Notes: generated from the letters alone by a model not told the origin. A stretch of DNA of 64,000 bases from Mediterraneibacter gnavus ATCC 29149 (GCF_008121495.1 NZ_CP043051.1:3410688-3474687); one strand, 5' to 3'; counted from the stretch's first letter, positions 17,783 to 27,210 are shown. A program made the numbers and translations.

Positions 17783-18532
17783 CTATTTGTAGTTGACAAT
17801 CTGTCCGAAATCAGCTTTAAGAGAAGCTCCACCTACGAGTCCTCCATCAATATCCGGCTGTGCAAATAATTCAGGAGCTGTTGCAGCGTTTACAGATCCG
17901 CCGTACTGAATGCGAATTGCTTCTGCTGTAGCTTCATCATAAACTTCAGCGATGCACTCACGGATTCCTTTGCAAACTTCCTGAGCCTGCTCTGTTGTAG
18001 CTGTTTTTCCTGTTCCGATTGCCCAGATTGGCTCATAAGCGATCACTGCAGTTTTTGCCTGATCAGCTGTTACATTCTGGAATCCAACTTTTACCTGCTG
18101 GCGAATGAAATCCATTGTTACGCCCTGTTCTCTCTGCTCCAGAGTCTCTCCACAGCACATGATCGGTGTAATACCGTGCTCAAATGCTTTCAGGACTTTT
18201 TTGTTGACATCTTCGTTTGTCTCACCGAAGTAATCTCTTCTCTCAGAATGTCCAAGTACAACGTATTTTACTCCTGCATCTACGAGCATAGCCGGAGAGA
18301 TCTCTCCTGTGTAAGCTCCGCTCTCTTCGAAGTACATGTTTTCTGCTCCAACCTGGATGTTTGTTCCTTTTACGGCTTCTACAACCGGTACGATATCGAT
18401 AGCCGGTACACAGAATACAACATCTACTTCTTCATTTGCTACCAGTGGTTTTAACTCTTCTACTAATGCAACTGCTTCGCTTGGAGTTTTGTTCATTTTC
18501 CAGTTTCCTGCGATAATTTTCTTTCTTGACAT
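17783..18532 (-). CDS. tpiA: Triosephosphate isomerase
   Basis: The 249-residue product interconverts dihydroxyacetone phosphate and glyceraldehyde 3-phosphate. It shows AGNWKMNK (catalytic Lys), [13 protein letters not shown] (catalytic His), [14 protein letters not shown] (catalytic Glu and loop 6) and [13 protein letters not shown] (phosphate site). I chose the ATG at 18532, which gives the standard N-terminus [12 protein letters not shown]; an upstream extension would add 11 atypical residues. It is separated from pgk by a repeat-rich spacer, and the second P-type ATPase follows. Confidence 0.97.
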   Translation of the reverse strand: MSRKKIIAGNWKMNKTPSEAVALVEELKPLVANEEVDVVFCVPAIDIVPVVEAVKGTNIQVGAENMYFEESGAYTGEISPAMLVDAGVKYVVLGHSERRDYFGETNEDVNKKVLKAFEHGITPIMCCGETLEQREQGVTMDFIRQQVKVGFQNVTADQAKTAVIAYEPIWAIGTGKTATTEQAQEVCKGIRECIAEVYDEATAEAIRIQYGGSVNAATAPELFAQPDIDGGLVGGASLKADFGQIVNYK

Positions 18533-18589
18533 ACTCTTCACTCTTTCCTGTACTGTTATGTACACTGTTTATTCCAAACTGCGCCTGCG

Positions 18590-18629
18590 GCTTGTTTTCA
18601 CTAAGCTTTGCTTGTTTTCGCTAAGCTTC
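18590..18629. repeat. Two tandem 20-bp repeats
   Basis: GCTTGTTTTCACTAAGCTTT (18590-18609) is followed directly by a copy with two differences (18610-18629). A partial third copy, CGCTAAGCTTTTTAC, lies at 18694-18708 against the end of pgk. They flank the hairpin at 18641-18685. Confidence 0.85.
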
Positions 18630-18640
18630 CTTTACGGGAT

Positions 18641-18685
18641 GTTCTCCTTACTAGGCTCGAAAATACCTCGCCAAGTGCGGAGAAC
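18641..18685. repeat. REP-like extended hairpin between pgk and tpiA
   Basis: GTTCTCC (18641-18647) pairs with GGAGAAC (18679-18685). Inside, ACTAGGC and GCCAAGT pair with one mismatch around an AAAATACC loop region. The element has no T-run and is not a normal terminator. With the flanking tandem repeats it resembles a small mobile palindromic repeat. Confidence 0.7.
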
Positions 18686-18704
18686 TAAGTAAACGCTAAG
18701 CTTT

Positions 18705-19898
18705 TTACTTATCGTTAGCTGCTGCTACTCCCGGGAGTTCTTTTCCTTCAAGGAATTCCAGAGATGCTCCACCACCTGTAGAGATGTGTGTCATCTTGTC
18801 TCCGTATCCTAACTGGTTTACAGCTGCTGCGGAATCTCCACCACCGATGATTGTCACAGCATCTGTCTCAGAAAGTGCTTTTGCAACTGTTTCTGTTCCG
18901 TTTGCAAAGTTTGGCATTTCGAAACATCCCATTGGTCCGTTCCATACAACTGTTTTTGCAGATTTTACTGCTTCAGCATATAATTTTGCTGTCTCAGGTC
19001 CGATATCCAGCCCCATCCATCCTTCTGGGATTTCATTCTGAGGAACAACCTTGATGTTTGCATCATTAGAGAATTCATCTGCTGCAACAGCATCTACAGG
19101 AAGGAGTAATTTTACACCTTTTTCTTTTGCTTTTTCAATCATATCCAGTGCGTACTGTAAGTAATCTTCTTCCAGAAGAGATTTTCCGACATTTCCACCC
19201 TGAGCTTTTGTAAATGTGAAGCACATTCCACCACCGATGATCAGTGTATCTACTTTTTCAAGCAGGTTGTTGATTACAGAAATCTTGCTGGAAACTTTAG
19301 ATCCTCCAAGGATTGCAACGAATGGTCTCTCCGGATTTTCTACTGCGTTTCCAAGGAAGTCGATTTCTTTCTGCATTAAGTATCCGACAACTGCTGTGTC
19401 TACGAACTGTGTCACACCAACGTTAGAGCAGTGTGCTCTGTGAGCTGTTCCGAATGCATCGTTTACGAACACATCACATAAAGAAGCCAGTTCTTTGGAG
19501 AATGCTTCTCCGTTCTTTGTCTCTTCTGCTCTGTAACGTGTATTCTCAAGAAGTACGATATCTCCATCGTTCATTGCTGCCACTGCTGCTTTTGCATTCT
19601 CGCCTACTACTTCAGCATCTGCTGCAAATTTTACTTCCTGTCCGAGAAGTTCTGACAATCTTACTGCTACCGGTGCAAGAGATAATTCCGGTTTTGGCTC
19701 TCCCTTCGGTTTTCCAAGGTGTGAGCAAAGGATTACTTTTCCTCCGTCTGCAACTAATTTTTTAATTGTTGGAAGAGCTGCTACCAGACGGTTTTCGTCT
19801 GTGATCTTACCATCGATCAACGGCACGTTAAAGTCACATCTTACAAGCACTCTTTTTCCTTTTACATTGATATCATCTACTGATTTTTTGTTAAGCAT
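18705..19898 (-). CDS. pgk: Phosphoglycerate kinase
   Basis: The 397-residue product makes ATP from 1,3-bisphosphoglycerate. N-terminal substrate motifs [31 protein letters not shown] and [11 protein letters not shown] are present, followed by the nucleotide-domain motifs [27 protein letters not shown] and [11 protein letters not shown]. Length is standard. GGGAGG precedes the ATG. It follows gap after a terminator and precedes tpiA after a repeat-rich spacer. Confidence 0.98.
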   Translation of the reverse strand: MLNKKSVDDINVKGKRVLVRCDFNVPLIDGKITDENRLVAALPTIKKLVADGGKVILCSHLGKPKGEPKPELSLAPVAVRLSELLGQEVKFAADAEVVGENAKAAVAAMNDGDIVLLENTRYRAEETKNGEAFSKELASLCDVFVNDAFGTAHRAHCSNVGVTQFVDTAVVGYLMQKEIDFLGNAVENPERPFVAILGGSKVSSKISVINNLLEKVDTLIIGGGMCFTFTKAQGGNVGKSLLEEDYLQYALDMIEKAKEKGVKLLLPVDAVAADEFSNDANIKVVPQNEIPEGWMGLDIGPETAKLYAEAVKSAKTVVWNGPMGCFEMPNFANGTETVAKALSETDAVTIIGGGDSAAAVNQLGYGDKMTHISTGGGASLEFLEGKELPGVAAANDK

Positions 19899-19933
19899 TT
19901 TGATTGCCTCCCTGTGTTTATTTTCTGTCAGAC

Positions 19934-19965
19934 AAAAAGGTCCGGTCCAAATAAGACCGGACCCT
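19934..19965 (-). terminator. Intrinsic terminator after gap
   Basis: A perfect 9-bp GC-rich stem (GGTCCGGTC at 19939-19947 pairing with 19955-19963) is followed on the minus strand by TTTTT. It lies between gap and pgk with no obvious new promoter in the 35 bases left, so partial read-through probably sets pgk below gap. Confidence 0.88.
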
Positions 19966-20023
19966 TTGTGAGCCTATTTTTCAAAAATATAATCTAACTG
20001 ATTAAATTTTTCTATATTTCGAC

Positions 20024-21037
20024 TTACAGTAATGTTCCGAAGTGTTTGATTGTTCTTACCATCTGGCTTGTGTAAGAGTTTTCGTTGTCATACCAAGAAA
20101 CAACCTGTACTTCTGTTGTTCCATTGTCTAATGGAAGAGCCATTGTCTGTGTAGCATCGAATAAAGATCCAAATCTCATTCCTACGATATCGCTGGATAC
20201 GATCTCATCTGTGTTGTATCCGAAAGATTCGTTAGATGCTGCTTTCATAGCTTCGTTGATCTGATCAACTGTTACGTTTCCTTCAACTACTGCTGTAAGG
20301 ATTGTTGTAGATCCTGTTGGTGTTGGAACACGCTGAGCAGATCCGATGAGTTTTCCGTTCAGTTCTGGGATAACCAGACCGATTGCTTTTGCTGCACCTG
20401 TGCTGTTTGGAACGATGTTGCAAGCTGCTGCACGAGATCTTCTTAAGTCACCTTTTCTCTGTGGTCCGTCAAGTGTCATCTGATCTCCTGTGTAAGCGTG
20501 GATTGTGCACATGATACCAGATTTAACTGCTGCAAGGTCGTTCAGAGCTTTTGCCATTGGAGCCAAGCAGTTTGTTGTACAAGAAGCTGCAGAAATGATG
20601 TGATCATCTTTTGTCAGCTGCTCGTGGTTTACATTGTATACGATTGTTGGAAGATCGTTTCCTGCTGGAGCAGAGATAACTACTTTCTTAGCACCTGCAT
20701 CGATGTGTGCCTGAGCTTTTGCTTTAGATGTGTAGAATCCTGTACACTCCAGAACTACGTCTACGCCGATTTCTCCCCATGGAAGTTCTTTAGCGTCAGC
20801 TTTTGCATAGATTTTGATTTCTTTTCCGTCTACTGTGATAGAATCTTCACCAGCTTCTACTTTGTCAGCCAGTTCATATTTTCCCTGTGTAGAGTCATAT
20901 TTCAACAGGTGTGCTAACATTTTTGGAGATGTTAAGTCGTTGATTGCAACTACTTCATATCCTTCTGCTCCGAACATCTGTCTGAATGCGAGACGTCCAA
21001 TACGTCCAAATCCATTAATCGCTACTTTTACTGCCAT
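20024..21037 (-). CDS. gap: Glyceraldehyde-3-phosphate dehydrogenase, type I
   Basis: The 337-residue product oxidises glyceraldehyde 3-phosphate with NAD. It shows the Rossmann start [18 protein letters not shown], the catalytic loop [17 protein letters not shown] with the nucleophilic Cys, [20 protein letters not shown], and the C-terminal [16 protein letters not shown]. Asp after the second beta strand (AINDLTSP) indicates NAD rather than NADP. GGAGGAA precedes the ATG and a clear promoter lies about 110 bases upstream. It leads the glycolytic block. Confidence 0.98.
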   Translation of the reverse strand: MAVKVAINGFGRIGRLAFRQMFGAEGYEVVAINDLTSPKMLAHLLKYDSTQGKYELADKVEAGEDSITVDGKEIKIYAKADAKELPWGEIGVDVVLECTGFYTSKAKAQAHIDAGAKKVVISAPAGNDLPTIVYNVNHEQLTKDDHIISAASCTTNCLAPMAKALNDLAAVKSGIMCTIHAYTGDQMTLDGPQRKGDLRRSRAAACNIVPNSTGAAKAIGLVIPELNGKLIGSAQRVPTPTGSTTILTAVVEGNVTVDQINEAMKAASNESFGYNTDEIVSSDIVGMRFGSLFDATQTMALPLDNGTTEVQVVSWYDNENSYTSQMVRTIKHFGTLL

Positions 21038-21142
21038 GATTAATTCCTCCTAAAGTTTAAAAAAATTGTTGCTGCTTTGCAGCTGTTTATTGTAAATCTC
21101 CAACCAAGTAATTACTTTGTTAAAGATTCATCAACTACGGTT

Positions 21143-21171
21143 ATTGTACTAAAATGAAAACAAAAATTCAA
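21143..21171 (-). promoter_or_regulatory. Promoter of gap
   Basis: On the minus strand TTGAAT (21171-21166), 17 bases, then TACAAT (21148-21143). The resulting leader of about 100 bases before the gap start has a small GCTGC/GCAGC hairpin near 21070 and nothing else I recognise. Confidence 0.75.
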
Positions 21172-21186
21172 CCCTAAAATATATTT

Positions 21187-22005
21187 TTATAGAAGTTGTT
21201 TAAAAATAGGTTTTCTGTCCTGAAATTCTGTATAATATTTAAAGCCGCACGCCTTCAAAACGTCTGCTGCTTTCTGAAAATCATAAGCCACATGCTCGGG
21301 CTTATGCGCATCAGATCCTACTGTGATGATTTCCCCGCCCAGTTCTTTATACCGGCAGAGAATTTCCGGATGGGGGTGGCAGAATGCAAGGCCGTATTTC
21401 CATCCGGCCGTATTCAGCTCGATTCCTTTTCCCATTGCAATCACTTTTTTCAGGATTTCATCAATCTCCTGTGCATATTTTTTGTAAGAATACTGCCTGG
21501 CCTGACACTTTCCATAACGTACCACATAATCCAGATGACCCAGCACATCAAAACTGCTGACTGCATCCAGATTTTCCAGGGTAGCCAGAAAAGTCTCTTT
21601 GTAAACTTCTTCATCAGACCGTCCCTCAAAAATCTCTCCGTAATAGGGATCCATCCCATGCACCACATGAACTGAACCGATCACAAAATCAAACGGATAC
21701 TGATTCGTCAGTTCTTCATAAAATCCCGCAAGATGAGGCTGCAGCCCCAGCTCAATCCCTCTCCGGATCTGAATTTTCTCCGCATATGCCTCTTTCCACT
21801 CTGCCAGCTTCGGAAAATACTCATCCAGATCCACCAGAAATGCCTCTGCACCGGTATCTTCATGAAACGGATAATCTTTGTCAATATGATCGGTAATACA
21901 AATGGACTGCAATCCTTTTTTGAGCGCACTCTCGATCATATCCCGGATATCTGCATCACTGTCCGTGGAAAATCTTGTATGCATATGAGAATCACTTGTT
22001 ATCAT
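21187..22005 (-). CDS. hisK: PHP-type histidinol-phosphatase family protein
   Basis: The 272-residue product begins ITSDSHMHTRFSTDSDAD, the first metal-binding motif of PHP phosphoesterases. It continues with CITDHIDKDYPF, a VIGSVHVVHG segment, DVLGHLDYVVRYG and TVGSDAHKPEHVA, which complete the trinuclear metal site. HisK-type enzymes dephosphorylate histidinol phosphate in histidine synthesis. No his genes are nearby, and paralogues with other substrates exist, so the symbol is a family label. Its ATG overlaps the mnmA stop (ATGA), so it is the last gene of the Fe-S/thiolation operon. Confidence 0.85.
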   Translation of the reverse strand: MITSDSHMHTRFSTDSDADIRDMIESALKKGLQSICITDHIDKDYPFHEDTGAEAFLVDLDEYFPKLAEWKEAYAEKIQIRRGIELGLQPHLAGFYEELTNQYPFDFVIGSVHVVHGMDPYYGEIFEGRSDEEVYKETFLATLENLDAVSSFDVLGHLDYVVRYGKCQARQYSYKKYAQEIDEILKKVIAMGKGIELNTAGWKYGLAFCHPHPEILCRYKELGGEIITVGSDAHKPEHVAYDFQKAADVLKACGFKYYTEFQDRKPIFKQLL

Positions 22006-23072
22006 TGAATCGTTCCTCCGCCGAGCACATACTCTCCATCATAAAATACAACAGCCTGTCCGGGAGTGACCGCTCTTTGTGGTTCATCAAAGGTACACAG
22101 TACTTCATCCTCTCCCGTCTTCTCTATTGTACACCAGGCGCCTTTGTGGTTATAGCGTATTTTGGTAAATACATGTAAAGGCTCGGTTAAATCTTCCACT
22201 GCCATAAAATTCAGATTTCTGGCTCGAAGCTGTGTAGTCATGGATTCTTCTTTTGTCCCGATCACAACTTCATTGGTTTCCGGACGGATCTCCAAAACAA
22301 ATGCGGGATATCCAAGTGCCAGACCCAGACCTTTTCTCTGCCCTACCGTATAATGGGTAATCCCTTTATGCCGTCCAAGCACCGTACCGTCTGTGAGCAC
22401 GAAATTTCCTTCCGGAACTTTCACCCCTGCCTCTTCTTCAATATAAGCGGCATAGTCGCCATCCGGCACAAAGCAGATATCCTGGCTGTCCGGTTTGTTG
22501 GCAATCCTGAGATTGATCTTTTCTGCAATGGCACGTACCTCGTCTTTTGTGTATTTCCCCACCGGCATCAAAGTCCTTTTCAGCTGTTCCTGTGTCAGAT
22601 TATACAATGCATAAGTCTGATCTTTTGCAAGCGTAGCAGAGCGCCGAAGAGTATATCTTCCGTTTTCCAGCTGTACCACTCTTGCATAATGTCCCGTCGC
22701 AATATACTCTGCACCGATCGAGAGACTTCTTTGTAAAAGAGATTCCCACTTTACATACCGGTTACAGGCAATACAGGGATTGGGCGTTCTTCCATTCTGA
22801 TATTCTTCCACAAAATAGTCGATCACATTTTCCTTGAACTCTTTTTTAAAATTCATCACATAGTATGGGATTTCCAGTGCAGCTGCCACTCTTCTTGCAT
22901 CATCTACCGCACTGAGTCCGCAGCAGCCTCCGTTTTCCTCCTGAGCGGCCTGTTCTTCGTCCTGCCAGATCTGCATGGTCACTCCGATCACGTCATACCC
23001 CTGCTCTTTTAAAAGGTATGCCGCTACGGAAGAATCCACCCCTCCGGACATTCCAACAACAACTTTACTCAT
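22002..23072 (-). CDS. mnmA: tRNA-specific 2-thiouridylase MnmA
   Basis: The 356-residue product installs 2-thiouridine at the wobble base of Lys, Glu and Gln tRNAs. It shows the PP-loop VGMSGGVDSSVAAYLLKEQ, the two catalytic cysteines in NPCIACNRYVK and PDSQDICFVPDG, and the tRNA-binding GRHKGITHYTVGQRKGLG. I chose the ATG at 23072; it starts two bases before the nifU stop and gives the canonical MSKVVVGMSGGVDSS start. The sulfur should come from the cysteine desulfurase encoded two genes upstream, so the operon order makes biochemical sense. Confidence 0.96.
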   Translation of the reverse strand: MSKVVVGMSGGVDSSVAAYLLKEQGYDVIGVTMQIWQDEEQAAQEENGGCCGLSAVDDARRVAAALEIPYYVMNFKKEFKENVIDYFVEEYQNGRTPNPCIACNRYVKWESLLQRSLSIGAEYIATGHYARVVQLENGRYTLRRSATLAKDQTYALYNLTQEQLKRTLMPVGKYTKDEVRAIAEKINLRIANKPDSQDICFVPDGDYAAYIEEEAGVKVPEGNFVLTDGTVLGRHKGITHYTVGQRKGLGLALGYPAFVLEIRPETNEVVIGTKEESMTTQLRARNLNFMAVEDLTEPLHVFTKIRYNHKGAWCTIEKTGEDEVLCTFDEPQRAVTPGQAVVFYDGEYVLGGGTIQ

Positions 23073-23073
23073 T

Positions 23074-23517
23074 TTAGTATTCCTCTTCTTCCTCTTCCTC
23101 GCCTTCGTGGATATCAGATTTCGGCTTTTCCAGCCCCTCGATCTTAATATGATGCTTCTCCGCGTAATCCCAGAGCGCCGCATGAATTGCCTCTTCTGCA
23201 AGAAGAGAACAGTGTACCTTTACCGGCGGAAGTCCGTCCAGAGCCTCCATAACCGCCTTGTTCGTCACCTGCAGCGCCTCATAAATACTTTTTCCTTTGA
23301 CCAGTTCTGTTGCCATACTGCTTGTAGCAACCGCAGCTCCACATCCAAATGTTTTAAATTTTACATCCCGAATGATCTGATTCTCATCGATGTCCAGATA
23401 AATTCTCATAATATCCCCACATTTGGCATTTCCAACGGTTCCCACACCGCTTGCATTCTCAATTTCTCCTACGTTTCTTGGATTTTGGAAGTGATCCATT
23501 ACTTTTTCTGTATACAT
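23074..23517 (-). CDS. nifU: Iron-sulfur cluster scaffold, NifU/IscU N-terminal type
   Basis: The 147-residue product is a scaffold on which Fe-S clusters are built. The three cluster cysteines are in NAKCGDIMRIYLDID, FKTFGCGAAVATSS and VHCSLLAEEAIHAAL, with the conserved Asp two residues after the first. The N-terminus YTEKVMDHFQNPRNVGEI is characteristic. The end is a run of glutamates (EGEEEEEEEY) not seen in enzymes of the core family. It lies 17 bases after the cysteine desulfurase gene. Confidence 0.95.
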   Translation of the reverse strand: MYTEKVMDHFQNPRNVGEIENASGVGTVGNAKCGDIMRIYLDIDENQIIRDVKFKTFGCGAAVATSSMATELVKGKSIYEALQVTNKAVMEALDGLPPVKVHCSLLAEEAIHAALWDYAEKHHIKIEGLEKPKSDIHEGEEEEEEEY

Positions 23518-23534
23518 ATCAATACTCCTTTTTA

Positions 23535-24722
23535 TTATGCATTCTGTTTTTTGATAAAGTCTTCATATAATGGTGACATACTTCTTAAGTTTGCCACGAT
23601 CTCTTTGAGTGTATCTACGGTATAATCCAGATCTTCTCTGGTCGTCTCTTCTCCCAGTGTCATGCGCAGAGAACCATGTGCGATTTCGTGCGGCAGTCCG
23701 ATCGCCAGCAATACATGCGACGGATCCAGAGACCCTGATGTGCAGGCAGAACCACTGGATGCACAGATTCCCTTCATATCCAGCATGATCAAAAGAGATT
23801 CTCCCTCGATAAACCGGAAACTGAAGTTTACATTATTCGGAAGCCGGTTCGTGCGGTCTCCGTTTAAGCGGCAGTATGGAATTTCTGTCTCAATCCGCTC
23901 GATCAGGTAATCTCTGAGTTTTCGCTCTTTTGCGGTTCTTGTTTCCATTGTCCGCATCGCACGCTCCACAGCTGCCCCCATTCCAACAATACCAGGCACG
24001 TTTTCTGTTCCGGCACGGCGCTTTCTCTCCTGTGCACCTCCGTGTACAAAGGATCGGATCTTGACTCCTTTGCGGATATATAAAAATCCGATTCCTTTCG
24101 GTCCGTTGAGCTTATGTCCGCTTGCGCTGAGCATATCAATATGACAGGCATCCACATCAATCGGTATCTGGCCAAATGCCTGTACTGCATCTGTATGGAA
24201 CAAAATCTTGTGTTCCTGTGCAATCTCTCCAATTTCTCGGATCGGCTGGATCGTTCCGATCTCATTATTTGCAAACATCACAGAAATAAGGATCGTATCC
24301 GGACGAATTGCTTTTTTCAGTTCATCAAGCTTTACGACACCGTTCTCGTCCACATCTAGATATGTGATCTCAAATCCACGCTGTTTTTCCAGATACTCAC
24401 ATGTATGCAGGATTGCATGGTGCTCGATTTTTGTCGTGATGATATGTTTTCCTTTCTTCTCATACGCTTCGGCAGTCGCTTTCAGTGCCCAGTTGTCAGA
24501 CTCGGACCCCCCTGCCGTAAAATAGATTTCGTTAGCCTGTGCGCCAAGTGCCTGCGCAATAATCTCTCTTTGTCTGCTCACCACTTCCTTATTTCCGGAA
24601 GCAAAACTATACACACTGGATGGATTGCCATAGTGCTCTGTAAAGTACGGAATCATTGCATCTACTACTTCCGGTGCAGTTTTCGTTGTTGCCGCATTGT
24701 CTAAATAAATCAGTCTGCTCAT
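23535..24722 (-). CDS. nifS: Cysteine desulfurase NifS
   Basis: The 395-residue class V aminotransferase-fold enzyme takes sulfur from cysteine for Fe-S clusters and tRNA thiolation. It shows IYLDNAATTKTAPEV, MFANNEIGTIQP, SASGHKLNGPKGIGFLYIRK (PLP-binding Lys) and GICASSGSACTSGSLDPSH with the persulfide Cys. The SGSACTSG loop is that of the NifS/IscS group I enzymes. Its neighbours NifU, MnmA and an IscR-like regulator fit a combined Fe-S and thiolation operon. The symbol iscS would be equally acceptable. Confidence 0.95.
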   Translation of the reverse strand: MSRLIYLDNAATTKTAPEVVDAMIPYFTEHYGNPSSVYSFASGNKEVVSRQREIIAQALGAQANEIYFTAGGSESDNWALKATAEAYEKKGKHIITTKIEHHAILHTCEYLEKQRGFEITYLDVDENGVVKLDELKKAIRPDTILISVMFANNEIGTIQPIREIGEIAQEHKILFHTDAVQAFGQIPIDVDACHIDMLSASGHKLNGPKGIGFLYIRKGVKIRSFVHGGAQERKRRAGTENVPGIVGMGAAVERAMRTMETRTAKERKLRDYLIERIETEIPYCRLNGDRTNRLPNNVNFSFRFIEGESLLIMLDMKGICASSGSACTSGSLDPSHVLLAIGLPHEIAHGSLRMTLGEETTREDLDYTVDTLKEIVANLRSMSPLYEDFIKKQNA

Positions 24723-24739
24723 GTTCTTTCTCCTTTTGT

Positions 24740-25210
24740 TTATTTTCTGCAGTCTCTATTGGAAACACACGTCTGGTCGGCCTTGCTCTCCTTGAGATTC
24801 TCGCCCACTTCTACGAGTGCTTTTAAATTCATCTCATCTACGGTCTGATTGATACTGTCATTGATTCGCTGCCACACATACTTTGTCACACAGTTATCTG
24901 CTGCCTGGCAGCCGCCCTCTAAGAGAAACCCGGAACATTCTACCGGATTGAGATCTCCTTCCAGCGCACGGAGTACCTCCCCCACCGAAACTTCTTCCAG
25001 TTCCTTTGCAAGGACATATCCCCCCTGTGCTCCGCGGATGCTCTGGATGATACCTGCCTTTTTTAATTTTGACATCAGCTGCTCCAGATACCGCTCCGAA
25101 ATTTCCTGTCTTTCCGCAATACTTGTGATCGATACAGGTCCTTCCCCGCCGTGCTGTGCAAGATCAATCAGTGCGCGCAGTCCGTATCTTCCTTTTGTAG
25201 ATAATTTCAC
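24740..25210 (-). CDS. iscR: Rrf2 family regulator, IscR-like
   Basis: The 156-residue product has an N-terminal winged helix (MKLSTKGRYGLRALIDLAQH, SERYLEQLMSKLKKAGII, RGAQGGYVLA). A C-terminal loop carries three cysteines at about 92, 101 and 107 (ECSGFLLEGGCQAADNC), the positions that hold a 2Fe-2S cluster in IscR. It likely senses Fe-S status and represses its own operon. The candidate operator is the dyad at 25244-25267. It is first in iscR-nifS-nifU-mnmA-hisK. Confidence 0.92.
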   Translation of the reverse strand: MKLSTKGRYGLRALIDLAQHGGEGPVSITSIAERQEISERYLEQLMSKLKKAGIIQSIRGAQGGYVLAKELEEVSVGEVLRALEGDLNPVECSGFLLEGGCQAADNCVTKYVWQRINDSINQTVDEMNLKALVEVGENLKESKADQTCVSNRDCRK

Positions 25211-25243
25211 GCTCTCACCTTCTTGCTGATTCGCTTATTTTCC

Positions 25244-25267
25244 AATCCCTATTGTTTTACTAGGATT
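25244..25267. promoter_or_regulatory. Candidate IscR operator (dyad)
   Basis: AATCCCTA (25244-25251) and TAGGATT (25261-25267) form an inverted repeat with one missing base. It lies 10-33 bases downstream of the iscR -10 box, across the expected transcription start, as suits a repressor site. Confidence 0.6.
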
Positions 25268-25276
25268 TCCTCTTGT

Positions 25277-25305
25277 AGAATACCATTGCCGTTTTGTTCT
25301 GTCAA
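25277..25305 (-). promoter_or_regulatory. Promoter of the iscR operon
   Basis: On the minus strand TTGACA (25305-25300), a 17-base spacer and TATTCT (25282-25277). Confidence 0.82.
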
Positions 25306-25354
25306 GGCAAAATACCGAATATGTTATTAAAAACACTTCTTTCCAGGTGAATTT

Positions 25355-26674
25355 ATGTCTGCCAGAAAAACAATTTTACAAGGAACCCTGATCCTGACTG
25401 CCGTGGGATTTCTGTGTCGGTTCATGGGATTTTTTTACCGTATCTTTTTAAGCCACACATTCGGAGAAGAAAATGTCGGCCTATACCAGCTTACTTTTCC
25501 GGTATTTGCTCTCTGCATCTCATTTACATCCGCAGGATTAGAGACCGCCATTTCCAGAACCGTAGCCAGAAAACAATCCCTCCATCAACCCAGGGAAGCC
25601 TCTGAGACACTTTGTCTCGGACTTTTTATTTCATGCCTGCTCTCTGTGATCACGATGATCATCCTGCAAAAAAACGCAGCCGATCTCTCGACTGCGCTGC
25701 TCGGCGATCCACGTTGTGAAGAGATCCTGATTCTCTTATCTTACGCTTTGCCGCTTTCTTCTATTCATGGTTGTATCATGGGGTACTGCTATGGTTTAAA
25801 ACAGACACAGATACCTGCCGTTTCACAGTTGATCGAGCAGACTGCCAGGATCTTATCTGTTTTCTGCCTGTACCGCTTCGCGATACGAAACGGACTTCAT
25901 GCGGACATTTCCATCGCAGCTGCGGGAATTGCATTCGGAGAACTGTTTTCTACCTTTTATTCTGTCAGAGGACTTCAAAAGAGCCGATCTGATATTTTCC
26001 GCCCGGGATTTTCTTTCTCTTCTATAAGACTCCGCTTCCGGGAACTTGTCCCCTTGTCCCTGCCGCTTACTGCCAACCGGGTACTGCTTGGCCTGCTCCA
26101 GGGAATTGAAGCTGTTTCGATCCCCGGCTGTCTGAAACTTTATAATCACAGCACTTCCGAAGCATTGAGTACCTATGGCGTTCTGACTGGAATGGCACTT
26201 CCCTGTATTCTATTCCCGTCCGCCATCACCAATTCTGTTTCTATCATGCTGATGCCGACAGTTGCCGAGCTTCAGGTCAAAGACCAGGCATCCGGCATCA
26301 GAAAACTGCTGCAAAAAGTACTTGGCTCCTGTTTTCTCATGGGATTGTTCTGCTGTCTGTTTTTCCTGTTCTTCGGACAGTTGATCGGTCAATTTTTGTT
26401 TGCCAGTGATCTGGCCGGCAATTTTATCATCACACTGGCGTGGATCTGTCCTTTTCTGTATGTAAATGGTTCTCTGCTGAGTGTCCTGAACGGATTTGGC
26501 AAAACAACAACCTCTTTTACGATCAACATGGTCGGGCTTGCCATCCGCATCGGAAGTGTGTTTTTCGCAATTCCCGTTTTCGGTATCCAGGGATATTTAT
26601 GGGGCTTATTGATCAGCCAGCTTGCAGTCAGCATCTGCTGCAGTGTTGTCTTAAAACATCTCATCTCTGCTTAA
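25355..26674 (+). CDS. SpoVB-like lipid/oligosaccharide flippase (MATE/MOP superfamily)
   Basis: The 439-residue product has about 12-14 predicted helices and the MOP-superfamily N-terminus: TILQGTLILTAVGFLCRFMG, then RIFLSHTFGEENVGLYQLTF, and the cytoplasmic loop TAISRTVARK. These match SpoVB and related flippases of peptidoglycan precursors in sporulating Firmicutes. It is shorter than B. subtilis SpoVB (about 518). It is divergent from iscR, with the start preceded by CAGGTGA. The gene ends TTAA, shared with the convergent gene. Sporulation role is inferred from the family. Confidence 0.82.
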   Translation: MSARKTILQGTLILTAVGFLCRFMGFFYRIFLSHTFGEENVGLYQLTFPVFALCISFTSAGLETAISRTVARKQSLHQPREASETLCLGLFISCLLSVITMIILQKNAADLSTALLGDPRCEEILILLSYALPLSSIHGCIMGYCYGLKQTQIPAVSQLIEQTARILSVFCLYRFAIRNGLHADISIAAAGIAFGELFSTFYSVRGLQKSRSDIFRPGFSFSSIRLRFRELVPLSLPLTANRVLLGLLQGIEAVSIPGCLKLYNHSTSEALSTYGVLTGMALPCILFPSAITNSVSIMLMPTVAELQVKDQASGIRKLLQKVLGSCFLMGLFCCLFFLFFGQLIGQFLFASDLAGNFIITLAWICPFLYVNGSLLSVLNGFGKTTTSFTINMVGLAIRIGSVFFAIPVFGIQGYLWGLLISQLAVSICCSVVLKHLISA

Positions 26675-27210
26675 AGGGTTTTCAAAAATGCGCCGACCAA
26701 AACCGGATTTACATACAGTTCTAACACGATACCAACTAAAAGAAGACCTCCGGAAACCAGACTTTTCTGTATATTCCACTGCATACGCGGGTAGCAGTAC
26801 GCATACCACACCACGATCAGATACGCTGGAATATAACATAAAAACTGGGGGAGCATTCCTGCAATGCACAGGATGCTCCCTTTTACTCCCATCCCGAGAA
26901 CTGCCATAGAAAACAGAAGTCCGGCAGAAAAGCCCGTCCAAATCAAGAACAGAATAACTGCCGCTTTTCTGAATTTTGTAAAAGCAGATCCCAGCAGCAC
27001 TAAAAACGGCAAAAGACGGACCTGCAGCAAATACCAGATATACTCTCCCGTCAGAATATCTGCCGCCCGGTATTGTTTCAAAAAATATTCGCTGAAAATC
27101 CCTGCCCCCGCTGCAAACTGCTCCGCTTCCAGATTGACATATAAAATTCCCAATAAAAATCCCGGCATAAAAAGAGCCAGTAGCTGCCTCTTTACATGAA
27201 ACATCTTCAA
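26671..27210 (-). CDS. Integral membrane protein, possibly SpoIIM-related
   Basis: The 179-residue product has five or so hydrophobic segments: LLALFMPGFLLGILYVNL, LPFLVLLGSAF, AVILFLIWTGFSAGLLFSMA, MLPQFLCYIPAYLIVVWYAY, and GGLLLVGIVLELYVNPVLVG. The helix pattern and the PGFLLGILYVN start recall SpoIIM-family proteins, but I see no decisive motif. The stop overlaps the stop of the SpoVB-like gene by four bases (TTAA). It reads in the same direction as the Nudix gene behind it. Confidence 0.55.
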   Translation of the reverse strand: MKMFHVKRQLLALFMPGFLLGILYVNLEAEQFAAGAGIFSEYFLKQYRAADILTGEYIWYLLQVRLLPFLVLLGSAFTKFRKAAVILFLIWTGFSAGLLFSMAVLGMGVKGSILCIAGMLPQFLCYIPAYLIVVWYAYCYPRMQWNIQKSLVSGGLLLVGIVLELYVNPVLVGAFLKTL

